Of a stretch of DNA of 64,000 nt, positions 34,900 to 45,849 are shown piece by piece. The position numbers were made by a program, and so were the translations under genes. The stretch comes from Cladorhizidae sp. MBARI D1340-BT2 (Eukaryota > Porifera > Demospongiae > Poecilosclerida > Cladorhizidae). Position 1 is the first letter of the stretch, and the number at the start of each line of letters is the position of its first letter. The stretch lies in the NCBI GenBank assembly GCA_028752905.1, contig JAQNBH010000015.1, positions 34,764,163 to 34,828,162 of the forward strand, written 5' to 3'. The notes beneath the pieces are model-generated. The model worked only from the letters and a program-made list of their open reading frames with translations. It was not told where the DNA came from and ran no database searches.

Positions 34900-36600
34900 C
34901 TTAGAATATCCGGGTGTTCACTCTATAGATCTCTTTAACGATGACCATTCCTGATTTACCCTGTATTATTAAAGACGGGTGACCTCCTGTTCACATTTTT
35001 TACGGGTAGTAAACGTACGGTGCATCGGTAAGTAGATGCATAGATGCGCCTTGCATGGCAATACAAAATGTTCCATCCAACTCCCCATTGAGGGCTCACC
35101 TCACTCGCCAATGACTAGCCCTAGCCCGAGTGAGAGCACCGCTAAGCTCTGTGTCAAAAATATCATGGTTTTGGTTTTGGAGGACTTACATATTTTTTAA
35201 ATTTTTTTATTTTTTTATTTATAAAAATAATAAAAAAATTTAATCTCAATTTATGTTTATTATAATTTTTTTGCTTATGATGAATGCATACATTTTTACA
35301 TACATACAAAATGTATAGAAAATGACAAATTTTGTGATGAGTGAATGAGTTAGAAAAGACCATCCATTGCTGCAGAGGGCGTGAGGGTTGCAGAGGGAGA
35401 TTGTGTGTCACTGAAATAGGTGCCTTGTACTTTCAGGGGGAGGTATGCCAATGCCTTGCCCTTGGAGATGGCTGATACTGGTAATAATCCTCCAACCTCC
35501 CAGTGTCCACAACCCTGGGAATGAAGAGTATGCTATTGTAGAGACAGGCCCCTGCATGGGCAACCATCTTCCTCTCCTCCCCAAACTGAAGAGAATAGCC
35601 AGTGGTAGTGGAGGCTCCGGCCTTAAGTCTGCTGCTGCATCGTTGAAATAACAGTCATGTCCAAGGTGGCTGGTCGACCCCTCGACCAATTTGGGAGGTA
35701 CACATCAGCTGGGCAACCGCTGGAACCCAGGATTAGGGCTGGAGCATCTTTCGGTGCAAGAGCAGCTGATTGTGCCGCCGAGAAAAGTGCATTGCAATGC
35801 AATAGTGTTGTTCCTACTTAGCACATCACACTTGCAGTTATGCCATTTAGTGGCTGTTGCTAACATGTCAAAGCACTTGATGCACCAATGCTGTGCAGTG
35901 CCAACTTTGGTTCAGGGAATACGATTAAGAGAAATCTTGCTTATTAGAGGAAGAGTGAGTGAATATACCCACTACTTAGTTAGCTGTTGTTGTCCAGGTG
36001 TCCACAAATCTTACTACTGAAATGTGGCCACATTCGCAATAATAATCTGGTTGCTAATCTTGGGAGATGTCAGCACCATTGAGATGATGGCTAGATTATG
36101 AAGAATTTGTTCCGACTTTTTTTTTGCAACTCGAGACCTCTTCTAGAAGGACAAACTGTAGGTTAGGGAGCCCAGAAAAAACCGGTTAGACCAAAATGTG
36201 CTTATCGTGTAAGAATATCGAGCTCCTGACAATATTACACTAGACCATTCCTATGCAAAGCAGGGTAAATAATTGTGTTGTCTGCTGGTGTATGTGAGAT
36301 ATATTTGTCTTGAGGCGTAGAGTTTCCACTGAAATATTTTTTTAATTTTTACGGCATCAAAAGGCACCTACCACCATAATAACTTCACTGTGCAGTCTTT
36401 CAACCCTTCCAATCCAGCAGCCCATCTAGAAAGAGTTTGCTCTAATTAGAGGCAATCATAGCTCCGCCTACTTCATGTATAGAAGACCACAGTGTGAGTT
36501 CTGTGAATGCTATTATTATATTGATTGCATTGCACTTGTAAGTTTGTCACCTAGTGAAGTGAAGTGAAAGGGCTACACACAAAGGTGTGGATTTTACCAA
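34900..36600. other. No firm gene; possible BED-finger relic
   Basis: A single diverged unit of the 24-bp array occurs at 35166-35190. At about 35655-35900 scattered frames (VAGRPLDQFGRYTSAGQPLE, then KVHCNAIVL and HLMHQCCAVP) loosely resemble the N-terminal BED finger of hAT elements. The match is too weak to call. Otherwise nothing was recognised. Confidence 0.3.
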
Positions 36601-36679
36601 AAAAAATAAAGAGGTGACTTCAAACTAGTCGAGTGGGTGTAGGAGAGTGTCGTACTCGGTAAGGAAGTAAGATTCGGTT

Positions 36680-39600
36680 GTGGGGATGCAGAAGAACATT
36701 TTGGAAGTTGTGGGAAGTAAGGCCTTTAACATTCTCTTTATTTCCATGCACAGTTACCAGCTGCGAAGATGCATCAGCAGCTTGACACAAGGCAGTGACG
36801 CTGTGACCATCAAGTGGAAGGAATCTAAAGAAGGAGGCAGTCAGTACCATTATGTCTGGCTTCGTGACAACTGCCAGTGTTCAGAATGCTACAGCCCTAA
36901 AAACACCCAGCGACACATCCATCCTCTCGAGCTGAAGAGCAATTTGCAGCCAGCTTCTGTTTCGCAGTCCAGCACCGACCAGTCGGTGTCCATCAGGTGG
37001 ACAGATGGACACCAGTCCTGTTATTCTGCTGAATGGCTGATGAAACACACGTACGATGGCTCCGTCAAAAGCAGCGTAAATGAAAAAGTTCCGTTCACCC
37101 GAGATGTGAGGTGTAAGCCGTTGGTCTGGGACAGGGAAATAGCATCTAACCCTCCCAGGATTCTGTTCCAGTCTATACTAGACAGTGATGAGATGTTTCT
37201 AAAATGGAACTCCATGATGGAGATGTACGGGTTTTGTTTTCTCGATGAGACTCCTTTGGATCTAGAAAGCATGCAGAAGCTTGTCAACAGGATAGGGTTG
37301 GTACGAAATACTCTGTGGGGAGACTATTATGTCCTTGGAGTTGGTGAGAATAGGTACATAGTTAATGCTTATTACGTGCATGAGCAGTTAAAAATGTTAG
37401 CTTACTATTGCAGTCATGCTAATATTAAATATTTTGAGGCACAGGGTTAAAGTTTAATTCCACTAGCATGCTCCCCCCTCCCCTTTCCCCGCTTCCAATT
37501 ATTTAAAGTAATTTTATTTTATTTATTATTATGTATTTTACTTGTCTGTGATGTTCTACAAGTCTTACTTGTCTGTGATGTTCTACAAGTCTTACTTGTC
37601 TGTGATGTTCTACAAGTCTTACTTGTCTGTGATGTTCTACAAGTCTTCTCTTGCCAATGGCAAAATAATATACTATATTAAAATCATCTTCTCAGTAATC
37701 AAGTTCAAATTTTATTCACATTTATTCCTGGTGAGGACTAGAGCATCTAGTCAAAACGTCGAGTGAATAAAATTTGAAGTTGATTATTGAGAAGGTGATT
37801 TTAATGTTATTATGTCAACTGAAAGTTTATTGAGTATATATATATGTTATTGCATATACTTGTAGCTTGGTTCTGAAGTGATCATGGATTCTATGCTCTC
37901 TCACTATAGTACTGATCGAAATGTCGCCACTGCAGACCCTACGTACTTCAATACAGGAATTGTTGTGCCCCCACATACAGATGGGACATATATGATCAAT
38001 GAGCTTCCAGGTGAAATACAAGGTTGGGTATTCCATATTCTGATGCTGAAAATCAGGAAAGTCTGACTGCCATTTCGTATAGTGCTCCTCCCTTCCTTTG
38101 CACACAAAGATTGAGTTCACTGATTTTTGAAGCCTGCTCTTCCTAACCCTCTTTTTCACTCACAATTTGATCAGCAGCAGATGTTTGAGTTCAAGATTGA
38201 GCTGGCAAAATTCAAGATGGAGCTTATTTCCATCCACCACGAGCTTCCCATGCTAGGTAGAATGCATTAACCTTCCTCAACGCTCCTGTCTGTCCAGATT
38301 CTTCTTTCATCGCAAGTTTGGTGATCAATGGCCCTACTATATTGCATTCTCCCCTAGCCTGCGTAGGTTTTACAAGGCATTGATAATTAAGAGGAACTTG
38401 AGTTGTGTGGATGGTTGGGATCATGGGATAACTAAGCATTGACCAAGTGCAACTGTTGCTACTGAAAAAGAATTGATTTTTGCCATTAGATGGTGGGTGT
38501 GGCCAGGTAAGTAGATAGGCAAGACAATCCTTGCAGCAGCATCACTAACAATGATGTCATACACAGAGTGGGAAACAGTAATTTTACTCTAATTTCTCCT
38601 TCTCTCTTTCCCCTTTCATCTTTCTCCCACCCTTCCTACTTCATCTTTCTCCCACCCTATCTTTCTCCCACCCTTCTTCATCTTTCTCCCACCCTTCCTA
38701 CTTCATCTTTCTCCCACCCTTCCTTTTTCATCTTTCCTTACTACTTCATCTTTCTCCCACCCTTCCTTCTTCATCTTTCTCCCACCCTTCTTCATCTTTC
38801 TCCCACCCTTCCTACTTCATCTTTCTCCCACCCTTCTTCATCTTTCTCCCACCCTTCTTCATCTTTCTCCCACCCTTCCTACTTCATCTTTCTCCCACCC
38901 TTCCTACTTCATCTTTCTCCCACCCTTCCTTTTTCATCTTTCCTTACTACTTCATCTTTCTCCCACCCTTCCTTTTTCATCTTTCTCCCACCCTTCCTAC
39001 TTCATCTTTCTCCCACCCTTCCTTCTTCATCTTTCTCCCACCCTTCCTACTTCATCTTTCTCCCACCCTTTCTTCTTCATCTTTCTCCCACCCTTTCTTC
39101 TTCATGTTTCTCCCACCCTTCCTTCTTCATCTTTCTCCCACCCTTCCTTCTTCATCTTTCTCCCACCCTTCCTACTTCATCTTTCTCCCACCCTTCCTTC
39201 TTCATCTTTCTCTTTACAGCACTGCAACTATTTCAACCTTTATCCTTCTCTGGAAAGGAGTGGCCTCTTAACATTTTTACTGATGGTTTTAAATTGGGTG
39301 AGATTGTTCGCAAAGAGAGTGAATTTCACTACAAACTACTCTCGGCTGTTCCTATTCCCTACCAGTATGAAGATGCTGACAGAAAGCAGTATGCTTCACA
39401 TTGCTACTTCGTAGTCGAACCAGGCACAGAAGAACTTTTAAGAGTCCAGTACTGCAACAGTCGCCGCTTGATAATGAACAGCTACTGCATGTACAAGCTG
39501 AAAGAGTTTGATCCCAAAGCCACTCTGGTTGATCTTTATGAGGCACTCCACATGTTCAACAGAGCTTTGTACAGTGAAGAAGTTCAATATAAGCTGCCAC

Positions 39601-39755
39601 TCAAGACAGGCACCGCAGTATTTACGGACAATCATCGTGTATTACATTCCCGGACTCCATACGTAGGGTGTCGTGTGCTGCGAGGATGTTGGATCAACTT
39701 GGAGGATTGGAGGGGGAAGGTAATGGCCGCAAGAGACAGGCTGGAGGCTACTTAG
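36680..39755 (+). CDS. TMLHE: Trimethyllysine dioxygenase-like 2-oxoglutarate/Fe(II) oxygenase, three exons
   Basis: Members hydroxylate N6-trimethyllysine (TMLHE, mitochondrial) or gamma-butyrobetaine (BBOX1) in carnitine synthesis. Exon 1 (36680 to about 37343) holds the N-terminal zinc-binding domain: YVWLRDNCQCSECYSPK then NTQRH, and WTDGHQSCYSAEWL. RIGLVRNTLWG begins the oxygenase domain. Exon 2 (about 37866/37879-38010) carries the iron-binding HTD (His codon 37974, Asp codon 37980) in PPHTDGTYMINELP. Exon 3 starts at 39220 after tctttacag. It joins in phase as ALQLFQPL, continues with NIFTDGF, and ends with FTDNHRVLHSRTPYVGCRVL, giving the distal iron His (39645). The total is about 445 residues, close to the 421 of human TMLHE. 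Exon 2 to exon 3 fits GT-AG exactly (38011/39219). The exon 1 donor is uncertain (37344 gtgaga, acceptor aag at 37878, gives an open frame). TMLHE is preferred to BBOX1 on the NTQRH and C-terminal matches; medium confidence between the two. The first about 25 residues may be a mitochondrial presequence or 5' read-through, because cacag at 36751-36755 could be an acceptor. Confidence 0.85.
37539..37648. repeat. 27-bp tandem repeat, 4 copies, in TMLHE-like intron 1
   Basis: Unit acttgtctgtgatgttctac plus aagtctt, perfect over four copies. Confidence 0.95.
37680..37850 (+). repeat. Dispersed repeat with hammerhead-like core, copy D, in TMLHE-like intron 1
   Basis: Core CCTGGTGAGGACTAGAGC at 37728-37745, then TCTAGTCAAAACGTC, then the family tail. 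Before the core, 37682-37719 is the reverse complement of the tail (aataaaatttgaagttgatt), so this copy is a fold-back. CTGATGA is CTGGTGA and GAAA is AAAA here. Confidence 0.78.
38598..39215. repeat. CT-rich minisatellite in TMLHE-like intron 2
   Basis: About 620 bp of ttcatctttctcccaccct units (about 17-26 bp), almost pure pyrimidine on the plus strand, running to within 5 nt of the exon 3 acceptor at 39219. An ORF through it (HLSPTLPSSSF repeats) fuses in frame with exon 3 but is intronic. Confidence 0.95.
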
Positions 39756-39759
39756 CATA

Positions 39760-41510
39760 GAAGTTTAGCCTTATGTTTGCATGACTAGTATATAGATTAT
39801 TAAAATTCTGTTTTTTGTGTGTGTTTGAAATCTTATAAATATACACCGTATATATAGTACTGCCCGACTGAGATATCTAGATGGCCATCACTGTATATAC
39901 CCACACACTTGTTCATCTCAGAATGCTTAGTTATCGGCTATTGGTGTGAGGTATATGTACATATATACACTATATTGCTAGCCTCACTCAATGTCTGCAT
40001 GCTGGTGAGCTAGCCACAGAAGGCAGGTCATTTTATTTTCTCCCAAAAAACTGAAACCTTCCTTGGTGGACGGTTCCTAAACACAAAGTTTGGTCTGGAT
40101 CTCATGGGTCCTCACACAGATGACAAAGTTTTTGCACCATATACAACGTAGTTAACAAGAATGAAATGTTTTATTTAAAATATATTGGGATTGACCCCAT
40201 TAAAAAGAAGAAAAAAAGAGACTACCCATGTAGAGCACAACCAGTTTGGTGATCCTTTACCATCATTCTCAAAATCATGTACAGGACCGTTTACCATAAA
40301 TTCACTCTGAGGATTCCTGCAGAAGTGCTCTTCTACATTACATGAGGCCATAATGAGTGGATGCATGGTCAAGCCTGCCACTGAAAGTTTGGATGGGTTG
40401 CCATGGAAGTAATTCGATTATTCATAACCAAACTTGTATTTCCAGCACCCGCAGCAGATTTGGGCCTTCAGATTTTGAGGTACCCCAACTTTAGCTGCAT
40501 TTACCTTTAGCATGGCTATATATTATATATCTATGCAACATTTTTAGAGATGAAGTTCACACGGTCAAGTGTGTAGAATCCATGGAGCTCCAAAGTTGTT
40601 TAAAAAAAATTACAGTTGAGTCATTAGTCCACCTAGTTTAAGATGAGAAACTCAAGAGAGGGCTTGGTCTGGGTGGAGTTCGAGCAGTGGGAGAAGAACA
40701 TTTATGATAGGAGTAGATATTACCCAGAGGGGTGAGAGTAGATGAGACAGAGAGATGTGATGTTGGGTATAATTATATATATATATGTGTGCTGGCCTTG
40801 CCGGGCTCAACATCTCCACCATTAAATCGTTTCTTCACCCACACCGACCTCCTTTTTTTATATATAGTCGTGAGCAACCACCTTCAAGAAGTTACTCAAA
40901 ACTAACCAATCATTCTTTACAATGACCAATATACAGTTTGCTTATGAAGAATCATAATAGTTACCTAGTTTTGTTGAAGGTATTTGCTATTAGCTATTGT
41001 TATTCTAGTAAGCTCAACAGTGGCACCCCTTGTAACCTCTCTCCCACTTTAGCGTCTCTGTGACATCGGTTCAACACGCATCCAAGCTAGAATCTCATGC
41101 TCTCTTTAAAGCTATTTGAACTCTACACAAGTGCGAGATGTGTATATTAACATAAAGAAAAATAACAGAGTTCAAGTGCTTACTCCTCTCGCCACGGATT
41201 CTTCTGGCTAGCTGGATATCCTTAGACACATGATGGTCACCATCTTAACGTGGATGGCACACAGGTTGGTGTCTTCAAAGAAAGTGGTTGATATAGACTG
41301 TTATTAGTGCTAGTTACTTTTATATAGCGTCACACTGTGTACATGTGATCTTAGCAGGCTCAGCAGTATCAAGATAAAAATATTAATAGCCGACTTTGTT
41401 TTTTTTACCATATCAGTTTGACACACTTGACCATTCGAAACACTTAATAGGATATTGCTATATATACGAAACTGACAACTAACCATTCATTATTTAAATG
41501 ACCTCTCAGT
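39760..41510. other. Intergenic, with relic dispersed repeats
   Basis: Family 2 (copy 2) at 40180-40265 (ggtgatcctttaccatcatt) and diverged family 4 (copy 3) at 40440-40600 (ttttgaggtaccccaacttt). No gene seen. The polyadenylation region of the TMLHE-like gene should lie just after 39755. Confidence 0.55.
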
Positions 41511-41529
41511 TGACATTAACCTTCTCTTG

Positions 41530-41660
41530 AAATTGTACTCTCTCGATGTTTGGACTAGAGCGCCTAGCCTTCATCAGGAATGAACTCTAGAGCAAACATC
41601 GAGAGAGAGAGCACACTTTCAAGTTGATTATTGACAAGGTTATTGTAACACTTTTTTCAT
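41530..41660. repeat. Dispersed repeat with hammerhead-like core, copy F (head-to-head)
   Basis: Minus-strand core at 41541-41580 (CTGATGA intact, stem II hairpin intact, GAAA changed to CAAA). At once on the plus strand a second half-copy follows: gcaaacatcgagagag and the tail aagttgattattgacaagg. The two tails form an inverted repeat around the core. Confidence 0.78.
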
Positions 41661-42049
41661 GTTGTGTCTGAAGGTACCAACTGATCGCATCTTTTAACGA
41701 AAATGTGCAGCTGCTTACTGAGCCAATCTGCTTGACTCCGTATTGCACATGCATGAGCGAGTTTCTGGTATTGTCGATAATAATTTAATTGTTCTGTTGA
41801 GCCTTGAGAGGATGTCACTATATAAGTATGTACAAACAATAACTACTAGAAAAGAAAAAAAAGGGAAAAACACATGAATTAATGATTATTACAGCAAGTA
41901 ATAATGATTACAAAGAATTACAAGGAGTTTGTTCGGAGATGATGATGGAGGGGGGGTGCCAAAAACATAGGACCCTAGGTGCCAAATATTAAGTATTTCC
42001 TCTTCTCCCACCATTTGAGCACATTTCCCATTACAATTCTGTCTACCCT

Positions 42050-43625
42050 ATAAAACACCACCCCTGCTACTCATCTACCCAACATTAGGCCTACTCTCCC
42101 TTCTTCATCTTCATTTCTCCATTCTACCACCCACTCTTCAGACCCTTCAATGCCCTCAACCATATCCAATAATCTTTCTCGATCACCAGAAAACTCCCCA
42201 CAGTACAACAAGAAATGCATAACATCTTCCCAACACCTTCATCACATAGCTCACATCTACCATCCCGGCACATACCACATCTCACCTTGTCACCCAAGAG
42301 TCCCTCTGATGCTGTCCTTAACCTAAATCTCAGCCTCACTTCCCCTGCATTACTGAATCCTCTTACATATCTTTCTTGTCCCAACTCTTCTTTAACTAAC
42401 TTATACCACTTGAGACTTGATTTCCCCCTACTTCTTCCCACCACTCTTCCTTATGAACATCCCTTACACAATTCCTCCATGTCGCACTTGAGCCTACTAT
42501 CTCCAACACTCCTTCCCCCCCAAACTTCCTTTTCAGCACACAAAACTCTGCCCACCAACCTGGACAATCACAGTGCCACAACATTTTTCACTAGCCTATC
42601 TTCACTCATTCTCTGAAACCTCCATCCAAATAACACTTCCATTTCTTCCCTTCTCTGCTCCAGCCTCCTCCAGCCCAGGTCCCCTCTTATTGCCACCCCT
42701 GCAACTGTATTACTCCCTCCAACCAGTTTCCTCCCAATGTTCTCTTGAATTTTGCAGGCTGTCTCCCTCCTGGCCACCATACTTCAGATGCATGTTCTAG
42801 ACATGGCCTAGCTAGCAACTCCCATATTAGTTTACCTCTGTCCGTCTCCATTTCTCCGTTTACCCTGCTCATATAACCAATTCTTGCCCTCCATTTCTCT
42901 GCCTTTTCCTTCATCTTCTCCAAATGAACATTTCCTCTCATACCCGTCAAATCACACACCAAGATATTTGAAGACTTCCTTTCAACATTCTCCATTCTTT
43001 CCTCATTAATCTTCCACTCTCCTCCACTACACTTTCCGCCAACTGTCATTGACTTACTCTTCTCACTATTAAACCTAAATCTCCATTTCACTGCATACTC
43101 CCCCACCATATCCAACATCACTTGTAACTTTACCTGATCTCTCGCTAACAGTACAATATCATCTGCATACAGCAACCCACCACACCAGGTCCCTTCCACT
43201 TCAATCCCCCCTCCAAATCCTTCAACAATCCCATGACATACACACTATTAGAGAACTGGTGACAAAGGACAACCCTGTCTCAGTCCTGCCTCCACTTCAA
43301 ACCACCTAGACCCCTCTCCACCTAACAACGCACTTGACTGAATTCCTTCATTTGCACACATTAACAAATTCTTCCTGAACTCCATACCCTCTCATCTTCA
43401 TCCACAATCCTTCTCTCCACACAGTATCATATGCCTTGCTTACATCCAGAAATGCTGTCACCCCTGTGACCTCATGTCACACACACACCTCAACACTAGG
43501 AACTGGTCAGCACATCCTCTCCCTGACCTAAATCCACCCTGACCCTCTGTTAGTATATACTTCTCTGCAAACCTACCGATCCTGCCTGCTAACATTCTTG
43601 CCATCACTTTTGCTAAATAAGTATT
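42050..43625 (-). pseudogene. YADD non-LTR retrotransposon, copy 1 (5'-truncated)
   Basis: On the minus strand, from 5' to 3': VMARMLAGRIGRFAEK and LTEGQGGFRSG (about 43520-43610), KAYDTVWREGLW (about 43410-43445), AGLRQGCPLSP (about 43260-43290), the catalytic LLYADDIVLLA (about 43140-43170), FNSEKSKSMTVGG, WELLARPCLEHASEVWW (about 42765-42815), RLRFRLRTASEGLLG, and a zinc-finger-like CGMCRDGRCELCDEG (about 42225-42275). Multiple frameshifts break the ORF. It is the same family as the 45850-47640 copy. Confidence 0.88.
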
Positions 43626-43920
43626 AATAATTAAAAAAATAATAATAATAATAATTAAATTAAATTAAAAAAGACAGGCTGCAAGTGTCGAGAAGAAAAC
43701 AATTTAGAGCACCTCAACTTAGTTAGATCCCCTCTTACCAAGCAGTGTGTACATGTTCTCTTCCTATTGTACACCCCTCTCTTTTTTGTTTACCTAAATG
43801 GGGGCATAAGCAGCGTAAACAGGTGCTTTCCTTTGTGACAAGCTCCTTTCTTGTTAGAAAATCCATCCTCGTCTATCTATTTACCTGAAACAATACAATG
43901 GATTGACGTGTTAAGAAATA

Positions 43921-44028
43921 AGACCATACCTATGTATACCACAACCAGTTAGATGACCCTTTACCATTTAATATTGTAATTTAAATGGTAAAGGGTCTTT
44001 ATGGCTGTGGTCCACATGGTCTGGTTTT
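43921..44028. repeat. Palindromic copy of dispersed repeat family 2
   Basis: Left arm 43921-43971 (agaccatacctatgtatacc, agatgaccctttaccattta) is reverse-complementary to right arm 43979-44028 (aaatggtaaagggtc, tggtctggt), with a loop of about 7 nt. Same family as 17225 and 40180. Confidence 0.8.
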
Positions 44029-44449
44029 AAACTAAAAACAACATTATTCCTGATAGGAATGTTGAGTGAGTTTGATTGTCGCTTAAGTAAATTTAAGTTC
44101 ATTGTCGAGAAAGTCGTAACTACTATGTCTAATTTAGTTCTTGTTGAATTGTTTTGTCACTTAAAATTTGTTGTTTCATTAATTTGTTGTTTCAGTACAT
44201 GATGCATTTACTGTCCCAACTTTTAATAGAAGAGTGTCACACACCGAAAAAGGCGGCGTGGCATATAGAAAAGTGCAGAGAAAAATGCACCAAGTCCGAG
44301 TTATATGAGTCCAGCTCATGGTCTCCACGACTCTTTTCTCAAGATTTCTTCTTGTTGTCCACTACACATCTCAGCACACATCTTCATGTTATTATACCAA
44401 GTATACTACGTTGTCCATCATAATTGACTAGCATTTTGTTGAGTGCACC

Positions 44450-44580
44450 CATGGAGGGTCAGCTGCAACCTTCTTCAGACTAACACTTGCCAGAGCTGGA
44501 ACTCCACAAACCGAACAGCTGAACTGAGCATAGATCATCTGTCCCACTTATAATACAGCATGTGTATTAGCTTGATTGCT
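44450..44580 (+). repeat. Dispersed repeat family 3, second copy
   Basis: Runs from acccatggagggtcagctgc to the tail aatacagcatg...ttagcttgatt and matches 18070-18390. It runs directly into the tandem array that follows. Confidence 0.72.
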
Positions 44581-45670
44581 TTATAGTACAGCACATGTGT
44601 TAGCTTGATTGCTTATAATACAGCATGTGTATTAGCTTGATTGCTTATAGTACAGCACATGTGTTAGCTTGATTGCTTATAATACAGCACATGTGTTAGC
44701 TTGATTGCTTATAATATAGCTTGATTGCTTATAGTACAGCACATGTGTTAGCTTGATTGCTTATAATACTGCACATGTGTTAGCTTGATTGCTTATAATA
44801 CTGCACATGTTAGCTTGATTGCTTATAATACAGCATGTGTGTTAGCTTGATTGCTTATAGTACAGCACATGTGTTAGCTTGATTGCTTATAATACAGCAT
44901 GTGTATTAGCTTGATTGCTTATAGTACAGCATGTGCGTTAGCTTGATTGTAATATAATACAGCACACGTGTTAGCTTGATTCAGCACATGTGTTAGCTTG
45001 ATTGCTTATAATACAGCACGTGTTAGCTTGATGGCTTGTTAGCTTGATGGCTATTAATACAGCATGTGTGTTAGCTTGATGGATATTAATACAGCATGTG
45101 TGTTAGCTTGATTGCTTATTGTTAGCTTGATGGCTGTTAATACAGCATGTGTGTTAGCTTGATTGCTTATAATACAGCATGTGTGTTAACTTGATTGCTT
45201 ATAATACTGCACATGTGTTAGCTTGATTGCTTATAATACTGCACATGTTAGCTTGATTGCTTATAATACAGCATGTGTGTTAGCTTGATTGCTTATAGTA
45301 CAGCACATGTGTTAGCTTGATTGCTTATAATACAGCATGTGTATTAGCTTGATTGCTTATAGTACAGCATGTGCGTTAGCTTGATTGTAATATAATACAG
45401 CACACGTGTTAGCTTGATTCAGCACATGTGTTAGCTTGATTGCTTATAATACAGCACGTGTTAGCTTGATGGCTTGTTAGCTTGATGGCTATTAATACAG
45501 CATGTGTGTTAGCTTGATGGATATTAATACAGCATGTGTGTTAGCTTGATTGCTTATTGTTAGCTTGATGGCTGTTAATACAGCATGTGTGTTAGCTTGA
45601 TTGCTTATAATACAGCATGTGTGTTAACTTGATTGCTTATAATACAGCACATGTGTTAGCTTGATTGCAC
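44550..45670. repeat. 32-bp satellite with 438-bp higher-order repeat
   Basis: Units containing ttagcttgattgcttataat and acagcacatgtg. A block with the same series of irregular units (cacatgttag, gtgcgttag, gtaatataat, ggcttgttag, ggatatt, cttattg) appears from about 44765 and again from about 45203, exactly 438 bp later. The monomer matches the single-copy tail of dispersed repeat family 3. Confidence 0.95.
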
Positions 45671-45849
45671 AGTGAGAAACAGTAACTGGAGACATGCATT
45701 GGAACATTAGGAGTCTCCCGAGGGAGTCTCCTGAGGATTAGCTACTAGTTTACTCACCAATTCTATACGCTTCATTTCCTGCGTAACTTGCGGACAAGTC
45801 CACCCATAACAATTTTTAATACCAGAAGACTTCAAACAAAACACTTACT

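Noticed and set aside
34064..34904. Long ORFs on both strands (GSGSGGLA and PDPASPPE repeats, up to 265 aa)
   Set aside because: They are the automatic result of a 24-bp unit divisible by three. All arise from the same minisatellite, and no non-repeat domain is attached.
35408..36020. Possible gene from overlapping ORFs on both strands
   Set aside because: Only a weak resemblance to a BED-finger relic in the forward frames, with stops between blocks; recorded as unsure rather than called.
38568..39219. N-terminal part of a 395-aa ORF fused to the TMLHE-like exon 3
   Set aside because: The repeat HLSPTLPSSSF portion is intronic. The acceptor at 39219 joins exon 3 in phase to exon 2 and restores the family alignment.
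42215..42616. Plus-strand Ser/Pro/Leu-rich ORFs over the LINE copies (also 46039-46686 and 47119-47645)
   Set aside because: Antisense shadows of the minus-strand reverse transcriptase, whose family motifs are clear.
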